Source: an uncultured Eggerthella sp.
GTDB taxonomy: Bacteria; Actinomycetota; Coriobacteriia; Coriobacteriales; Eggerthellaceae
DNA length: 64,000 nt
NCBI GenBank assembly: GCA_937998355.1
Contig: CALLDI010000010.1
Coordinates: forward strand, 124,001-188,000
Reading direction: 5' to 3'
The notes under the pieces were generated by a model. The model saw only the letters and a list, made by a program, of their open reading frames with translations, searched no databases and was not told the DNA's origin. The position numbers and the translations under genes are program-made. Every line of letters begins with the position of its first letter. Positions within the stretch are counted from its first letter, which is position 1. Below, piece after piece: positions 8,500 to 16,756 of this stretch.

Positions 8500-8665
8500 C
8501 GCCACATGGTTCAGCCTCGTCGCACGATTCGGCCTCGCCACATGGTTCAGCCCCATCACACGATCAGTCCTCGTCGCATGATTCATCCTCGCCACGTGGT
8601 CAACTCTCACCACATGGTTCGCCCTCGTTGCACGGTTCAGCCTCGCCGTGTGATTCGCCCATGTC
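8500..8665 (-). repeat. 18-bp coding repeat array spanning a gene end
   Basis: Roughly nine imperfect 18-bp units (CCTCGYCRCAYGRTTCAG on the plus strand). On the minus strand they encode hexapeptides such as AEPCGE and AESCDE. The array starts inside the gene ending at 8600 and continues in the same frame past its TGA, past a second TGA (8564-8566), and ends at a third (8492-8494). Confidence 0.65.
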
Positions 8666-9700
8666 GCGTACTTCCCCGCTGCTGATGCGCTCATCGAAAA
8701 GAAGCAGATCGCGCAGTTCAAGATGCCGCAGCGTGAACCCAGGATCGACATACTGCATGCGCTTCTTCATCTTACGGGCAACCAAATGAGCGAGCTGATT
8801 GAATGCGCCACTGTCCATGACCTGCGGCTTCGTGACGCTCAGAACCGAGATGTCGAGCGCGGTCAAAATACTACGCCGCAGCGCATCGCGCACCGTCTTA
8901 TTGATTCCGGCATGCATGAGATCGCTATCGTATTCGATCGCGAGGTTCGCATCCTCCCAGTACAGGTCACATTTGAAATACTGCGATGAACTTCGCCGCT
9001 TGACCGCGTTAGGCATGTCGACTCGATGGTTCATTCGAGGTTGCGCGATACCGTAGCCGCCGAGCGCATAAGGTAGCGAGAGAAGCAACGCGAGGTTCGT
9101 CTCCATCGGCGAAGCAGAGGACGGCAAGATATGACGCAGGGCACGACGAGCCTGCTTCACTCCCTTGAAGCCAGATGCGCGCGCGAGAAAGGTTTCCAAC
9201 TTTTCGGGCGTCGTGAGTGGACGAGTGTTGTATTGCGTGCGATCGCCGAAGGCGGCGTACGTGCCGCACAGTTCGAAACCAAGCGCGATGAGCTGCACGA
9301 AGGGGAGTACACCTGCCATCTGCAAAAAGCAGAATTCCGGAGTGCTGACATAAAGCGGTTCCTGGTGAAAATGAGCGTTGGCTCGCTGGCAAGAATAGGG
9401 TGGTAGATGCTTGTATGTATGACATGTCGTGAGCTTTCTTCTGGACCGGACCTGCTTGCTCGTCAAGATGACATGCGAATTCTGACGTTCAAGCAGATAG
9501 GCTACGCTTTCTCGACGGCTCTCGAGACTTGCAAGTTGCAGCTGAAGACGGGCGGTGGCGTTCCTGCGATCGAGCGACGAACCGAGCAAACGCTGATGTT
9601 CAAGAGGATCCGCGGTCGCACCCAACGAACGCCAGTAAGAAAGTGCTGTTGTATGTCCGAGCAGAATCGCCATCCTTCGATCATGGCAGATGAATCTCAC
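8600..9700 (-). CDS. Hypothetical protein with DUF559/Vsr-like nuclease fold
   Basis: A 366-aa protein. The C-terminal half contains CDLYWEDANLAIEYDSD followed by VRDALRRSILTALDISVLSV, which resembles the D...ExK-type core of DUF559/VSR-like proteins (D/E-rich strand, then an R-rich helix, then a hydrophobic strand). The N-terminal half (ILLGHTTALSYWRS) resembles proteins often annotated as AbiEi-like or hypothetical in Coriobacteriia. The frame begins at a GTG (9700); an ATG at 9673 is an alternative. Neither has a good ribosome site. The C-terminus is an 18-bp repeat that continues beyond the stop codon. Family assignment is by eye only. Confidence 0.7.
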   Translation of the reverse strand: MRFICHDRRMAILLGHTTALSYWRSLGATADPLEHQRLLGSSLDRRNATARLQLQLASLESRRESVAYLLERQNSHVILTSKQVRSRRKLTTCHTYKHLPPYSCQRANAHFHQEPLYVSTPEFCFLQMAGVLPFVQLIALGFELCGTYAAFGDRTQYNTRPLTTPEKLETFLARASGFKGVKQARRALRHILPSSASPMETNLALLLSLPYALGGYGIAQPRMNHRVDMPNAVKRRSSSQYFKCDLYWEDANLAIEYDSDLMHAGINKTVRDALRRSILTALDISVLSVTKPQVMDSGAFNQLAHLVARKMKKRMQYVDPGFTLRHLELRDLLLFDERISSGEVRDMGESHGEAEPCNEGEPCGES

Positions 9701-9758
9701 GTTTTTCTTAAGAGAATTTGAACTTTATCGTGCGGCGAGGTTACGTTTTCCTCAACTC

Positions 9759-9836
9759 GAACGCTCTTCCTCTGTCGACGCTCTTATTCTGCCAATGCTC
9801 TCGTTCTGTCGATGCTCTTATTCTGCTGACGCTCCT
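9759..9836. repeat. 17-bp tandem repeat, about 4.5 copies
   Basis: Units of GAYGCTCTTATTCTGYC at 9759, 9777, 9794, 9811 and a partial one at 9828. It lies in the gap between the nuclease-fold gene and htrA, just before palindromic element B. Confidence 0.65.
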
Positions 9837-9899
9837 TCATGCGGATTTGCGCGTTCCCCCGCATAAGCAGGCAGGGCTGGTACGGACCAGATGTCGATC

Positions 9900-10096
9900 T
9901 TTGCAGCGAATCGGGAAATTTTTGCAAGAGATTGGCGGTTGTACGCACAGTTTTGCAGGGATCAGGCTGTTTTGATCCCTCTTTCTTCTTGTTGCCGCTA
10001 CGCAATTGCGGTTGTACGTACGTTTGACGCGGTTTTTGCGTGCAAACGTGCGTACAAACGCAATTCTCTTGCATTTTTTTACGAAATCGCTGCAAA
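9900..10096. repeat. Interspersed palindromic element, copy B (197 bp)
   Basis: Left arm: TTTGCAGCGAATCGGG, then TTTTTGCAAGAGATTGG and CGGTTGTACGCACA. Middle: a direct copy of the inner box, GCGGTTGTACGTACG near 10010. Right arm: inverted TGCGTACAAACGCAA, then CTTGCATTTTTTT and AATCGCTGCAAA. The length is within 1 bp of copies A, C and D. From 10097 to 10270 follows a purine-rich, gene-free stretch of GCGAAGTGATGCAAA-like words. Confidence 0.85.
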
Positions 10097-10276
10097 CAGA
10101 CAGAACAAGATAGCCGCGACAAGGCAGAGCGAGACAAGTTATATGATGCGATGCGATATGAAACGAAGTGAAGACAAGCGAAGTGATGCAAAGCAAACGA
10201 AGCGAGATGATGCAACGCAAAGCAAGCGAAACAAAGAAGCGAGTAAAGCAAGCCAAAGGGAAAGGACGCAAAACAA

Positions 10277-10305
10277 AACCCACTGGACGAGAAGTCCAGT
10301 GGGTT
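10277..10305 (-). terminator. Rho-independent terminator downstream of htrA
   Basis: Perfect 12-bp stem (AACCCACTGGAC / GTCCAGTGGGTT) with a 5-nt loop. On the minus strand it is followed by TTGTTTTG, so it ends transcripts from htrA about 260 nt after the stop codon. Confidence 0.8.
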
Positions 10306-10428
10306 CACATACATCCGTTCCTCACAAACGGGAATGACCCGAAGGCAAGTACGAATTATACCCTGCTGAGCGCGATTCGAGCGCGGAGCTTCGGAAATCG
10401 ACAGCAACTACACACGCGCACGGCGTGT

Positions 10429-10560
10429 GCATGAAGGCTGCAGCCCCGCATACGAATACAGCGCGCGCGAAGGCGGTAGCGCGGGTCGGCGGGCGCATGA
10501 AGGCTACAGCAACCGCACGCGAATACAGCGCGCGCGAAGGCGGTAGCACGGGTCGGCGGG
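10429..10560. repeat. 66-bp tandem duplication next to the htrA stop codon
   Basis: Two units of exactly 66 bp (10429-10494 and 10495-10560). Each starts GCATGAAGGCT and ends GGGTCGGCGGGC, with a handful of substitutions between them. It ends 5 nt before the htrA stop codon and lies within its 3' untranslated region. Confidence 0.8.
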
Positions 10561-10565
10561 CGGCC

Positions 10566-11939
10566 TTACGAGTCGGAGCCGAGCGTGACCGTGGCAGTCT
10601 CCTCCTTGCCATCGCGCAAGTATGTCACCTGCACCTGGTCATTCGGATTATGCGAACGAATCGCGAGCACCAGATCCGACGCGCTGGCAATGGACTCGCC
10701 ATCGACCTTCACGATGACGTCGCCTTCCTTCAGACCAGCCTTTTCAGCAGCGCCACCAGCGGTGAGCGAATTCACATACGCGCCCTCGGTCGCATCGATA
10801 CCGAAACGCTGTGCGATCTGGTCATTCATGGTGATCATCGAAACGCCGATCTGCGCGTGCGACGGGGTCTTACCCTGAATGATCTGCTCCGCGATACCGA
10901 ACGCATAGTCGACCGGGATCGCGAAACCAACGCCTGAGCTGGTGCCACTAGTGGACATGATGAGCGTGTTGATGCCGATCAGCTTGCCTTCCGCGTCGAC
11001 CAGCGCGCCGCCGGAATTACCCGAATTGATGGCCGCGTCGGTCTGGATCATGTTGGTGTAGATCGCGCCGGATTCCTCATCGGCGTACGAACGATTCACC
11101 GCAGAAACGATGCCGGTCGAGACGGACTGCTCCATGCCGAACGGGCTGCCGGCCGCCATGACCCATTCGCCCACGACGAGGTCGGCCGAGTTTCCGATCT
11201 CGATAGGCTTGAGCGTGGCGCCATCGACCTTGATGACGGCCAGGTCAGACGAGGGGTCGGTGCCGATGAGCTTGGCTTCGTAGGTTTCGCCTTCCGCTAC
11301 GACCTCGAGCGCGTCGGCGCCATCGACCACGTGATTGTTCGTGAGGATGTAGCCGTCGGCGGAGAGCACGACGCCGGAGCCGAGCGAGGTCTGCTGGAGC
11401 TCGGTCTGGGCCTGAGTGCCGGGGATCGCGCCGAAGGGCGAGAAGCTCTGGCTGGCCGTGTTGGCGTAGACGTTGATGTTCACGACCGAAGGCAGCGTTT
11501 TGGCGGCCACGGCGCTGGCGAGCGTCATGTCGTCGCCGTTGGCGTTGATGGTGATGCCGGAGTTGGTCTCCTTGATGGTGTAATCCGAGTTATTGCCGTT
11601 GAACAGGGAGAACACACCGAGCGCAAGGGCGCAGGCGACGAGCGCACCGGCGAACGCGAAGCCGAAGGTCTTCCAATTGCGGCGGTCCTTCTTGGGCTTC
11701 GGGGCGCCAGGTTGCGGAGCGGGTGCGGCGGAGTTGGCTCCAGGCTGGGTCGCGGCGGCAGATTGCGACGCGGTGCCAGACTGTGCGGTCGCGCTAGATT
11801 GAGGCGCGGCGGCAGGGGCGGGTTGCGCAGCGTTCTGCGGCTGAGTCTGCTGTGCAGACGCGGGCTGCGGAGTTGGTTGAACCGGCTGACCAGCAGGTGG
11901 CTGGGGCTGCGGCTGAGGTGTTGGCTGAGAAGTTTCCAT
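10566..11939 (-). CDS. Membrane-anchored HtrA/DegP-family serine protease
   Basis: A 457-aa quality-control protease. Order: a cytosolic Pro/Gln/Ala-rich tail (about 85 residues), one membrane helix (about 92-112), an extracytoplasmic trypsin-like domain with the triad His203 (ILTNNHVV), Asp232 (DPSSDLAVIKV) and Ser309 (NSGNSGGALV), and a C-terminal PDZ (GAYVNSLTAGGAAEKAGLKEGD). The ATG at 11939 has a full AAGGAGG ribosome site 9 nt upstream; an upstream GTG in frame is ignored for that reason. Gene-free DNA with distinct repeats lies on both sides. Likely a stress-induced surface protease; regulation is not proven. Confidence 0.95.
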   Translation of the reverse strand: METSQPTPQPQPQPPAGQPVQPTPQPASAQQTQPQNAAQPAPAAAPQSSATAQSGTASQSAAATQPGANSAAPAPQPGAPKPKKDRRNWKTFGFAFAGALVACALALGVFSLFNGNNSDYTIKETNSGITINANGDDMTLASAVAAKTLPSVVNINVYANTASQSFSPFGAIPGTQAQTELQQTSLGSGVVLSADGYILTNNHVVDGADALEVVAEGETYEAKLIGTDPSSDLAVIKVDGATLKPIEIGNSADLVVGEWVMAAGSPFGMEQSVSTGIVSAVNRSYADEESGAIYTNMIQTDAAINSGNSGGALVDAEGKLIGINTLIMSTSGTSSGVGFAIPVDYAFGIAEQIIQGKTPSHAQIGVSMITMNDQIAQRFGIDATEGAYVNSLTAGGAAEKAGLKEGDVIVKVDGESIASASDLVLAIRSHNPNDQVQVTYLRDGKEETATVTLGSDS

Positions 11940-12009
11940 TGCTAAAAGCCTCCTTGACACTATCTTTCACCAGGCTACTGAAAGAAGATGCGCGCACGAA
12001 GTTGGTGCT

Positions 12010-12081
12010 GGAAATCTCACAACTTTTTTATAGAGCGGTCAACTTTTCGTTACATATCAGGCGCCGTTACATATCGGGCGT
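12010..12081 (-). promoter_or_regulatory. Putative htrA promoter with 17-bp direct repeat
   Basis: Reading toward htrA, TATAAA and TTGACC elements occur within 12025-12045. Just upstream lie two adjacent 17-bp units, CGTTACATATCAGGCGC (12048-12064) and CGTTACATATCGGGCGT (12065-12081). Such a tandem site next to a promoter suggests regulator binding. The exact -35/-10 pairing is uncertain. Confidence 0.4.
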
Positions 12082-12269
12082 GATCGCGGAAGGGGCGCAG
12101 CTGCGCATGACCGCGGGAGGGACATGGCTGCGTACGGCTGCGCGTGAGAGCGAGGCTGCATGGGCGTGGAAGAGAATGCGGGTGCGGGGTGACATGGACA
12201 CGCGCGATCAGTGCGAGATGCTTGCTGAACAGAACGTGCGCGAAACTCGATCTACAGTTTCCGGATTGC

Positions 12270-12366
12270 CTTATGACCTGCGATCATATGCCGACTTATG
12301 ATCCGCGACCCTACGCCCGACTTATGATCTGCGATTCTGCGTCCGATCCATGACCCGCGATTCCAG
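12270..12366. repeat. 26-bp tandem repeat, about 4 copies
   Basis: Units at 12270 (25 bp), 12295, 12321 and 12347, consensus CTTATGATCYGCGAT plus CTACGYCCGA. It lies in the htrA to binding-protein gap, before palindromic element C. No coding frame is persuasive here. Confidence 0.7.
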
Positions 12367-12453
12367 GTAAACTTTGCGACCCATAGCTCTATAGCTGCTT
12401 TGTGAACAAGCTCTACTTTATAAGCAGACCAGCGAATAGCTTCGCGCCCAGGT

Positions 12454-12650
12454 TTTGCAGCGAAAACGCAATTTTCTGCTAAGAAATTACGGTTGTACGC
12501 ACGTTTGCGCGGTCGTGAAAACTCCTGAACTGCTGTTTTGCATGAATGCTGAACGCGAGAGGTATCGGAGAGGCCGGGGCCGCTCCGAATCGTGTGGTTT
12601 TGTGCGTACGAACGTGATTTTCTTGCACAAATCAATGAATCTGCTGCAAA
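12454..12650. repeat. Interspersed palindromic element, copy C (197 bp)
   Basis: Left arm TTTGCAGCGAAAACGC, then AAGAAATTACGG and TTGTACGCACG. Right arm TGTGCGTACGAACG, TTCTTGCACAAATC and AATCTGCTGCAAA. The middle lacks the third box and instead holds a GC-rich hairpin (TCGGAGAGGCC / GGCCGCTCCGA) near 12570. Same size as the other copies. Confidence 0.82.
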
Positions 12651-12685
12651 AACAACCTCTGGCATACCGTTGCTTTCGTACTTCC

Positions 12686-12755
12686 GCTTTCGGCCTTCTG
12701 CTTTCATACTGCTGCTTTCGGCCTTCTGCTTTCATACTGCTGCTTCCATACTGCT
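12686..12755. repeat. 28-bp tandem repeat, 2.5 copies
   Basis: Two identical 28-bp units (12686-12713 and 12714-12741), each starting GCTTTCGGCCTTCTGC, followed by a partial unit. It directly precedes the terminator of the binding-protein gene. Confidence 0.75.
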
Positions 12756-12783
12756 GTCTTGATAGTGCGGCCTCTTCGGGTAT

Positions 12784-12814
12784 GAAAAATGCCCCGCCGT
12801 AGTAGCAGGGCATT
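12784..12814 (-). terminator. Rho-independent terminator of the binding-protein gene
   Basis: Minus-strand stem AATGCCCTGC / GCGGGGCATT (10 bp, one G-U) with a short loop, followed by TTTTTCA. It lies about 60 nt after the stop codon of the solute-binding lipoprotein. Confidence 0.75.
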
Positions 12815-12873
12815 CGCTTTGTGATCTTTTGAGACAGGCGTACGGCGCTCGCGCTGTGCGCGTGGCGGACGGG

Positions 12874-13953
12874 CTAGTCGTTGCTCGTGCTGCTGGACGA
12901 GCTATCCTCGCTGCCGCTGGTAGAGCCGTCGCCCTCGGCGTTTTCACCCTCCTCGGGCTCAGGCTCGGGGATCGGCTCGATCAGCGTGAGGCTGGTGAAG
13001 TCCATCTGGGTGCCCAGCCATTTCTGGTCGATGAGCGCCAGCACGCCGCCATCCGACAGCGTCTTCAGCGCCTGGCTGACCGCGTCCTGCAGACCCGCGG
13101 CCGTATCCGGCGCACCGATGCAGTATTTCGTCTCCTCGGCCAGCAGCGCGACCGGGTAGATGGTCATGCCAGCGGAGTGCGCGACGTACGAACCGATGGT
13201 GCTGTCGGTGGCCACGTAGTTCGCCGAACCGCTCTTGAGCTGGTCGAATGCCGCCTGAATGTCGGCGGCGGCTTCAAGATGATCCTGGCCGAGGCGGTTG
13301 GTGACCTCGACCGCGCTCATCGAGGCGGCCTGCGCAGCGACGGTGAACACATCGGTGGTGGCGGGCACTTTCGCGCCCTCTTCAGCGGCGAACAGCACGA
13401 TGGATGACGAGAGGTAAGGCTCCGAGATCCAGCAGTTCTTCGCGTCCGAGCCGACACCCATGACGATGTCGACGTCGTCGGTGGTGAAGGCCTGCTCGGC
13501 GTTGGAGCCGACGTCCACGAGTTCGAGTTTGAGGCCCAGTTCATCGGCGAGCGCAGCGGCTACGTCGACGTCGATGCCGACGATAGCGCCCTGGGATTCA
13601 GCAGCGTACGGAGCGTTGGAAGCGTCCACGCCGACACGCAGGGTGCCAGGGGTGTGGAGCAGCGAGTTGTCGATCTTCTGCTCGGAGGGCTCGGGCGTGT
13701 AGTCGCCGGAACTGCAGCCAGCCAGCAGGCCGATGCAGAGCGCGAGCAACAGGCTGATCGCGAGCGCCGGGAGCGCGTGCAGCTTGGGAGCGCGAGCGGC
13801 GGTGATGGCGTTAGCGTATCCGCTGGCCGCGACCGCTTTCGTGCGGGCGTCGCGGGCGGCATCGCGGGTAGCGGCGCGCGAGGCGTTCGCCGCGTGGCGG
13901 GTCGAGCGTGCTGCGGCGCGCAGCTTTTCAAAGGTTGCAGAAGCTCTCTTCAT
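12874..13953 (-). CDS. Family 3 extracellular solute-binding lipoprotein (amino-acid ABC type)
   Basis: A 359-aa predicted lipoprotein that would capture an amino acid or similar solute for an ABC importer. A 60-residue Ala/Arg-rich leader precedes the hydrophobic signal ALAISLLLALCIGLLAGC, with lipobox Cys80. The mature part has the SBP_bac_3 pattern (LRVGVDASNAPYAAE, GIDVDVAAALADELG, DVDIVMGVGSDAKN, YVATDSTIGSYV, GVLALIDQKWLG). The tail is an acidic Ser-rich stretch. The ATG at 13953 follows AGGAGAGGTCATTC. No permease or ATPase gene is next to it. The leader before the signal is unusually long, but no later start codon exists. Confidence 0.9.
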   Translation of the reverse strand: MKRASATFEKLRAAARSTRHAANASRAATRDAARDARTKAVAASGYANAITAARAPKLHALPALAISLLLALCIGLLAGCSSGDYTPEPSEQKIDNSLLHTPGTLRVGVDASNAPYAAESQGAIVGIDVDVAAALADELGLKLELVDVGSNAEQAFTTDDVDIVMGVGSDAKNCWISEPYLSSSIVLFAAEEGAKVPATTDVFTVAAQAASMSAVEVTNRLGQDHLEAAADIQAAFDQLKSGSANYVATDSTIGSYVAHSAGMTIYPVALLAEETKYCIGAPDTAAGLQDAVSQALKTLSDGGVLALIDQKWLGTQMDFTSLTLIEPIPEPEPEEGENAEGDGSTSGSEDSSSSSTSND

Positions 13954-14049
13954 GAATGACCTCTCCTGTCTGTTCGTTCATTCGCGGCGACCTGCGGTTT
14001 TGCGAGTCGGGCGCGAGCGTTTCTTCTAGCTGACCTAGTCTTTGCCCCC

Positions 14050-14320
14050 ACACTTGCGCACTGGGATTTAGCCGCGCGACACCTCTGCGAGGCGTGCCGC
14101 GCTGACGCCGTCCGCTCGCCAGGGCAGCCCTATGCTGCTCGCCGGCGGTGCGTCTTACGTCTAGAATGCGCCATGCTCATTCGGGGTCGGGGCACTTCGC
14201 GCGAACGTGCGCAGAGCCGACCGCCGGACTTACGTGGATCCTTTCGACCGCATCTGCCGTGGACTAGGGCGCCGGCCGCGTGGGCGTGGCGTCCGCAACT
14301 ACAGACCTAAAAGAAACCTC
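14050..14320 (-). ncRNA. Candidate structured leader or RNA upstream of the binding protein (unidentified)
   Basis: A GC-rich, gene-free stretch with strong inverted repeats. One hairpin on the minus strand pairs GCACGCCTC with GAGGTGT plus flanking GCGCG (about 14072-14105). Another pairs around GCGCACG / CGCGAAGTGC (about 14190-14215). CCGCCGG / CCGGCGG words also occur twice. It could be a riboswitch-like leader for the lipoprotein gene. It does not match the tmRNA, RNase P, T-box, lysine or cobalamin signatures I looked for. Identity unknown. Confidence 0.3.
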
Positions 14321-14469
14321 ACTAGTATATCAGTAAAGCGTGGGCGTCGTGTGTGCGAAGGGGCGCGAAGGGGCTGACGGGAGGCTCACGGGCGAGCAGG
14401 CAGGGAGCTGTGGGAGTCGCGAGAGGCTCGCGGGCGATGGCGAGCGGACAGAAGCGAACCGCGTGATGC

Positions 14470-14665
14470 TTTGCAGCGATTCGGCTGATCTTTGCAAGAA
14501 AACTACGGTTGTACGCACAATTCGGGTCGAATTGGCGCATTTTCAAGCAATTCCTGGCTGTCCTTACTACAAATTATCGCTTGTACGTACAATTTGCTCA
14601 TTCTCGGAGCATTTTTGTGCGTACAAACGTAAATCTCCTGCAGTTTTTGGCAGAATCGCTGCAAA
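14470..14665. repeat. Interspersed palindromic element, copy D (196 bp)
   Basis: The best-preserved copy. Left arm TTTGCAGCGATTCGGC, CTTTGCAAGAAAAC and CGGTTGTACGCACAA; right arm TTGTGCGTACAAACG, AAATCTCCTGCAG and AGAATCGCTGCAAA. The middle box contains the perfect 12-bp palindrome TTGTACGTACAA near 14580. It lies in the gap between the binding protein and the glycosyltransferase. The following 14666-14810 is gene-free. Confidence 0.88.
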
Positions 14666-14867
14666 AGCAGGCGGCGGGCCAAGTAGCGAGGTATGCGGCG
14701 AGATGGGTGGCTGACTGGGTGTGAGGTGCGTGGCGAGATGGGTGACTCGGGTGCGAGGTACGCAACAAGGTGGGCGGCGACCGGGCGGCAGGCTGAGCAA
14801 AACTAGCCCTTCACCTTAAATTTATATGACGAATACGTAAGAAACCGCATGCGAGAGTGAAAAAGCC

Positions 14868-14873
14868 TATAAT
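14868..14873 (+). promoter_or_regulatory. -10 element upstream of the glycosyltransferase
   Basis: TATAAT in an AT-rich patch (14815-14880), about 90 nt before the start codon. No good -35 hexamer is visible at the normal distance, so an activator may be needed, or the call may be wrong. Confidence 0.4.
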
Positions 14874-14965
14874 TAAAGCTCCGATAGGACGCGCTGCGCG
14901 ACGGAGGGTCGAAGCCGAAATGAAGCACTCGTTGCACGGTCGCAGCCAGGAAAAAGGAGTCAGAG

Positions 14966-16282
14966 TTGTTCGATGATCTGCTATCCACGCTTTCGTTCGT
15001 GGATATTTTCAACTTCTGCATCTTCCTCACGTTCACACTTTGCTATGGCTACCAGCTGTTATACGTGCTGGTCGTGCTGATCCGCAAGCCTCCGAAGCAG
15101 ACCGCGAAGATGAATCACCGCTATGCCGTGGTCATTTCCGCGCGCAATGAGAACGCCGTCATCGGCGACCTGATCCACAGCATCCGCGTGCAGAATTATC
15201 CGCAGGAATTGATCGACATCTTCGTCGTGGCGGACAATTGCACGGACAACACCGCCGCCATCGCGCAAGAGGCGGGCGCGATCGTGTTCCCACGCTTCAA
15301 CACGAAGGAAGTGGGCAAAGGCTACGCGCTCGACTACGGTTTCACCTGCATACGCGAGCATTATTCCGAGAACGAGTACGAGGCGTACTTCATCTTCGAC
15401 GCCGACAATGTGCTCGACGTGAACTACTTCCGCGAGATGAACAAGGTGTTCGACGGCGGCGCGATCGCGTCGACCAGCTATCGCAACTCCAAGAATTACG
15501 GCTCGAACTGGATCTCCGCGGGGTACGCGGTGTGGTTCCTGCGCGAGGCGAAGTACCTCAGCCAGGCGCGCTTAACGCTGAACACCAGCTGCGCGGTATC
15601 GGGCACGGGCTTCTTCGTGAGCGCGAAGATCATCGAGGAGATGGGCGGCTGGAAATTCCATCTGCTGACCGAGGATATCGAGTTCTCGACGTATTCCATC
15701 CTGCACGGCGAGCGTGTGGCATATTGTCCCACGGCAATGCTGTATGACGAGCAGCCGATCACGTTCCGCGATTCGTGGAATCAGCGTTTCCGCTGGGCAA
15801 AGGGCTTTTATCAGGTGTTCGGCAAGTACGGCTGGGGGCTGTTCAAGGGCATCTTCACGAACCCGAAGGGGCATCGTTTCGCGTGCTACGACATGCTGAT
15901 GACCATCGCGCCGGCGCTGCTTTTGACCATCGTGTCGATCATCTTCAACGTGATCATCTTGATATTGGGCAGCGCGGGGCTCATGTCGACTGGCGTGATG
16001 CTGACGTCGTCGCTCAGCTCGATCTTCTTCTGCCTGTTCAACTACACGCTGTTCATGTTCGTGTTCGGCGCGCTGACCACCTTCACCGAGTGGGACAACA
16101 TCCGTTCCACCAGCGCGAAGAAGATAAAGTACCTGTTCACATTCCCGTTCTTCATGCTCACCTACATCCCTATCGCGCTGGTGGCGCTGGTGAAGAAGGC
16201 GGCGTGGAAGCCGATCCAGCACAGCATCTCCGTGGATGTGGAGGAATTCAACCAAGCGCGCGAGAAGGCCGAGCGGATCTAA
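14966..16282 (+). CDS. Membrane family 2 glycosyltransferase
   Basis: A 438-aa processive-type GT2 that would polymerise or transfer a sugar at the membrane. Layout: one N-terminal membrane helix (about 12-38), a GT-A domain with YAVVISARNEN, FDADN (Asp145/Asp147, metal), LLTEDIEF (Glu236-Asp237) and QRFRW (273-277), then about four C-terminal helices. The family includes hyaluronan/cellulose synthase-like and poly-GlcNAc-type enzymes; the product is not predictable. The start is TTG: AAAGGAG lies 6 nt upstream and no earlier ATG fits. It is the first plus-strand gene in the window, with a 3-nt gap to the convergent hicB. Confidence 0.92.
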   Translation: MFDDLLSTLSFVDIFNFCIFLTFTLCYGYQLLYVLVVLIRKPPKQTAKMNHRYAVVISARNENAVIGDLIHSIRVQNYPQELIDIFVVADNCTDNTAAIAQEAGAIVFPRFNTKEVGKGYALDYGFTCIREHYSENEYEAYFIFDADNVLDVNYFREMNKVFDGGAIASTSYRNSKNYGSNWISAGYAVWFLREAKYLSQARLTLNTSCAVSGTGFFVSAKIIEEMGGWKFHLLTEDIEFSTYSILHGERVAYCPTAMLYDEQPITFRDSWNQRFRWAKGFYQVFGKYGWGLFKGIFTNPKGHRFACYDMLMTIAPALLLTIVSIIFNVIILILGSAGLMSTGVMLTSSLSSIFFCLFNYTLFMFVFGALTTFTEWDNIRSTSAKKIKYLFTFPFFMLTYIPIALVALVKKAAWKPIQHSISVDVEEFNQAREKAERI

Positions 16283-16285
16283 GGC

Positions 16286-16732
16286 TTAAGCTGAGACTTT
16301 GGGCCGGCCTGCTTTTGGAGCCGAACGCTTTCTTGCCTGAATAGAATTCATCGTGATATAGGTTTTTCGCTCTCGCCTGAAGCCTTCGAGTATTCCCGCA
16401 TCGAGCATTTGGGAAACACGCCCTCTCGACACGCCGAGCTCCTCTGCCGCCTGTGAAGCAGATACCACTTCCCCATCGACAATGTAATCTTCGCTGGTCT
16501 CGAAGAAGATATCGAAGCTTCTCACGTCTGCCGGGAGATCATGCTGTACGAATGCTGGGGGCTGCTTGCCGTCGGCCAGGAGCGCCGCAACATACGTGCT
16601 CATAGCGTCCGCCGCCATGAAGAGCGCGTCCTCGATCGTATCGCCGTGCGTGAAACATCCTGGGAGGTCAGGAACTTCGACGCTATAGCCATCCTCATCT
16701 GGGGTGAGCACTGCTTGGTAGATGCACTTCAT
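16286..16732 (-). CDS. hicB: HicB-type antitoxin with C-terminal helix-turn-helix
   Basis: A 148-aa antitoxin. It begins with the HicB fold (YQAVLTPDEDGYSVEVPDLPGCFTHGDTIEDAL), which binds the HicA toxin. It ends with a DNA-binding helix-turn-helix (VSASQAAEELGVSRGRVSQMLDAGIL) and a basic APKAGRPK tail. The ATG at 16732 follows AAAGGACGAACG and lies 24 nt after the hicA stop. Toxin-first order is typical of hicAB, and the antitoxin usually represses the operon. Confidence 0.9.
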   Translation of the reverse strand: MKCIYQAVLTPDEDGYSVEVPDLPGCFTHGDTIEDALFMAADAMSTYVAALLADGKQPPAFVQHDLPADVRSFDIFFETSEDYIVDGEVVSASQAAEELGVSRGRVSQMLDAGILEGFRRERKTYITMNSIQARKRSAPKAGRPKVSA

Positions 16733-16756
16733 CGTTCGTCCTTTCGGGCAGCTGAC

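Noticed and set aside
8119..14665. Small open frames inside the 196-bp elements and other gaps
   Set aside because: Frames are not conserved between copies and lack ribosome sites.
7981..14800. A CRISPR array
   Set aside because: The tandem repeats have no constant spacer layout, units differ in each gap and no cas gene is present.
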